Below are positions 63,619 to 64,000 of a stretch of 64,000 nt of DNA, in pieces. The notes beneath the pieces were generated by a model that was not told the DNA's origin, ran no database searches, and saw nothing but the letters and a program-made list of their open reading frames with translations. The stretch covers positions 1-64,000 of the forward strand of contig CAIMSN010000003.1 in NCBI GenBank assembly GCA_903844135.1, in the 5' to 3' direction. Both the position numbers and the translations under genes were made by a program. The stretch is from an uncultured Rhodospirillales bacterium (GTDB taxonomy: Bacteria; Pseudomonadota; Alphaproteobacteria; Acetobacterales; Acetobacteraceae). Within the stretch, counting starts at the first letter, position 1. The number at the start of each line of letters is the position of its first letter.

Positions 63619-64000
63619 TGCCGGCCCCGAGTTCCACCCCGACCGCCTACCAGACCGACGCGCTGATCGCCGAGGATATCGACGCCTATCTCGATCTGCA
63701 TCGGCACAAATCGCTGCTGCGGTTCATCACCTGCGGTTCGGTCGACGACGGAAAATCGACCCTGATCGGGCGCCTGCTCTACGACAGCAGGATGATCTTC
63801 GACGACCAGCTCGCGAGCCTGGAGGCCGACAGCAGGCGCGTCGGCACGCAGGGCGGGCAGATCGATTTCGCTTTGCTGGTGGACGGGCTCGCCGCGGAGC
63901 GGGAGCAGGGCATCACCATCGACGTCGCCTATCGGTTCTTCTCGACCGAGAAACGCAAGTTCATCGTCGCCGACACGCCCGGACACGAACAGTACACCCG
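63618..64000 (+). CDS. cysN: Sulfate adenylyltransferase subunit 1 (partial; CysN or CysNC)
   Basis: This is the GTPase subunit of ATP sulfurylase, cut by the right window edge after 127 codons. The G1 motif is GSVDDGKS (40-47), and DTPGH (119-123) is the G3 motif; [16 protein letters not shown] is the switch-region signature of EF-Tu-like CysN. The ATG shares its A with the cysD stop (TGATG), so the subunits are translated together. A fused CysC kinase domain, common in this group, would lie outside the window and cannot be judged. Confidence 0.95.
   Translation, partial: MPAPSSTPTAYQTDALIAEDIDAYLDLHRHKSLLRFITCGSVDDGKSTLIGRLLYDSRMIFDDQLASLEADSRRVGTQGGQIDFALLVDGLAAEREQGITIDVAYRFFSTEKRKFIVADTPGHEQYT

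Overview
The window looks like chromosomal DNA of a GC-rich (roughly 70% GC) alphaproteobacterium, most probably an Acetobacteraceae-like species. The support is the aerobic cobalamin pathway (CobG, CobN, CobO, CobQ), a long PutA, a helicase / S4-domain / FdxA gene trio, a DUF6481-type protein, and dense operons joined by ATGA, GTGA and TGATG overlaps. The taxonomy is inferred from gene content. I saw no rRNA, tRNA, CRISPR array, prophage or intact insertion sequence.

Layout. 1-6.5 kb: minus-strand cobalamin operon (DUF1636 protein, cobW, cobN, cobG, cobH running off the left edge) behind a canonical cobalamin riboswitch (about 6652-6858). 6.9-13.2 kb: cytochrome b561, a processive glycosyltransferase, a two-DTG lipoprotein protease, a cyclophilin, a GMC oxidoreductase and cobU. 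13.3-19.3 kb: an MFS transporter, then a secreted His-rich unknown protein, a ROK regulator and a TonB-dependent receptor that share a promoter-like motif. 19.4-21.8 kb: cobO, cobQ and two tiny membrane proteins. 22-35 kb: mostly housekeeping (putA, DnaJ/CbpM pair, sulfite-oxidase-like enzyme with a LysR regulator, fdxA, S4 protein, Suv3-like helicase, M17 aminopeptidase). 35.4-41.8 kb: MarR regulator, a secreted protein, surface-polysaccharide genes (GT4 transferase, CapD-like enzyme, DegT aminotransferase) and a diguanylate cyclase. 42.7-60.1 kb: a large accessory catabolic region. 60.4-64 kb: DUF6481 protein, two SDRs, and cysD-cysN running off the right edge.

The 42.7-60.1 kb region combines a Rieske oxygenase, a VOC protein, two TauD-type dioxygenases, two paralogous amidohydrolases, two MFS transporters, a formamidase, a LigB-type protein, a TonB receptor, an AraC regulator and a RutA/RutB-like pair. 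I infer uptake, oxygenation, deamination or ring opening, and amide hydrolysis of a nitrogen heterocycle or similar amidic compound. The substrate is unknown.

The most unusual structural signal is a family of three elements of about 165 bp (21865-22030, 29808-29970, 55541-55708). Each begins at the stop codon of a minus-strand gene. They share one folded architecture: a long closing stem, a side hairpin, and an inner stem capped by a hairpin. Several paired arms differ between copies in a compensated way. Other notable points are two adjacent genes that appear to start at AUU and CUG, a shared promoter-like motif in the ROK/TonB locus, a CTTGTG-type inverted repeat upstream of the RutA/TonB divergent pair, and a possible degenerate mobile element lying between two convergent stop codons.
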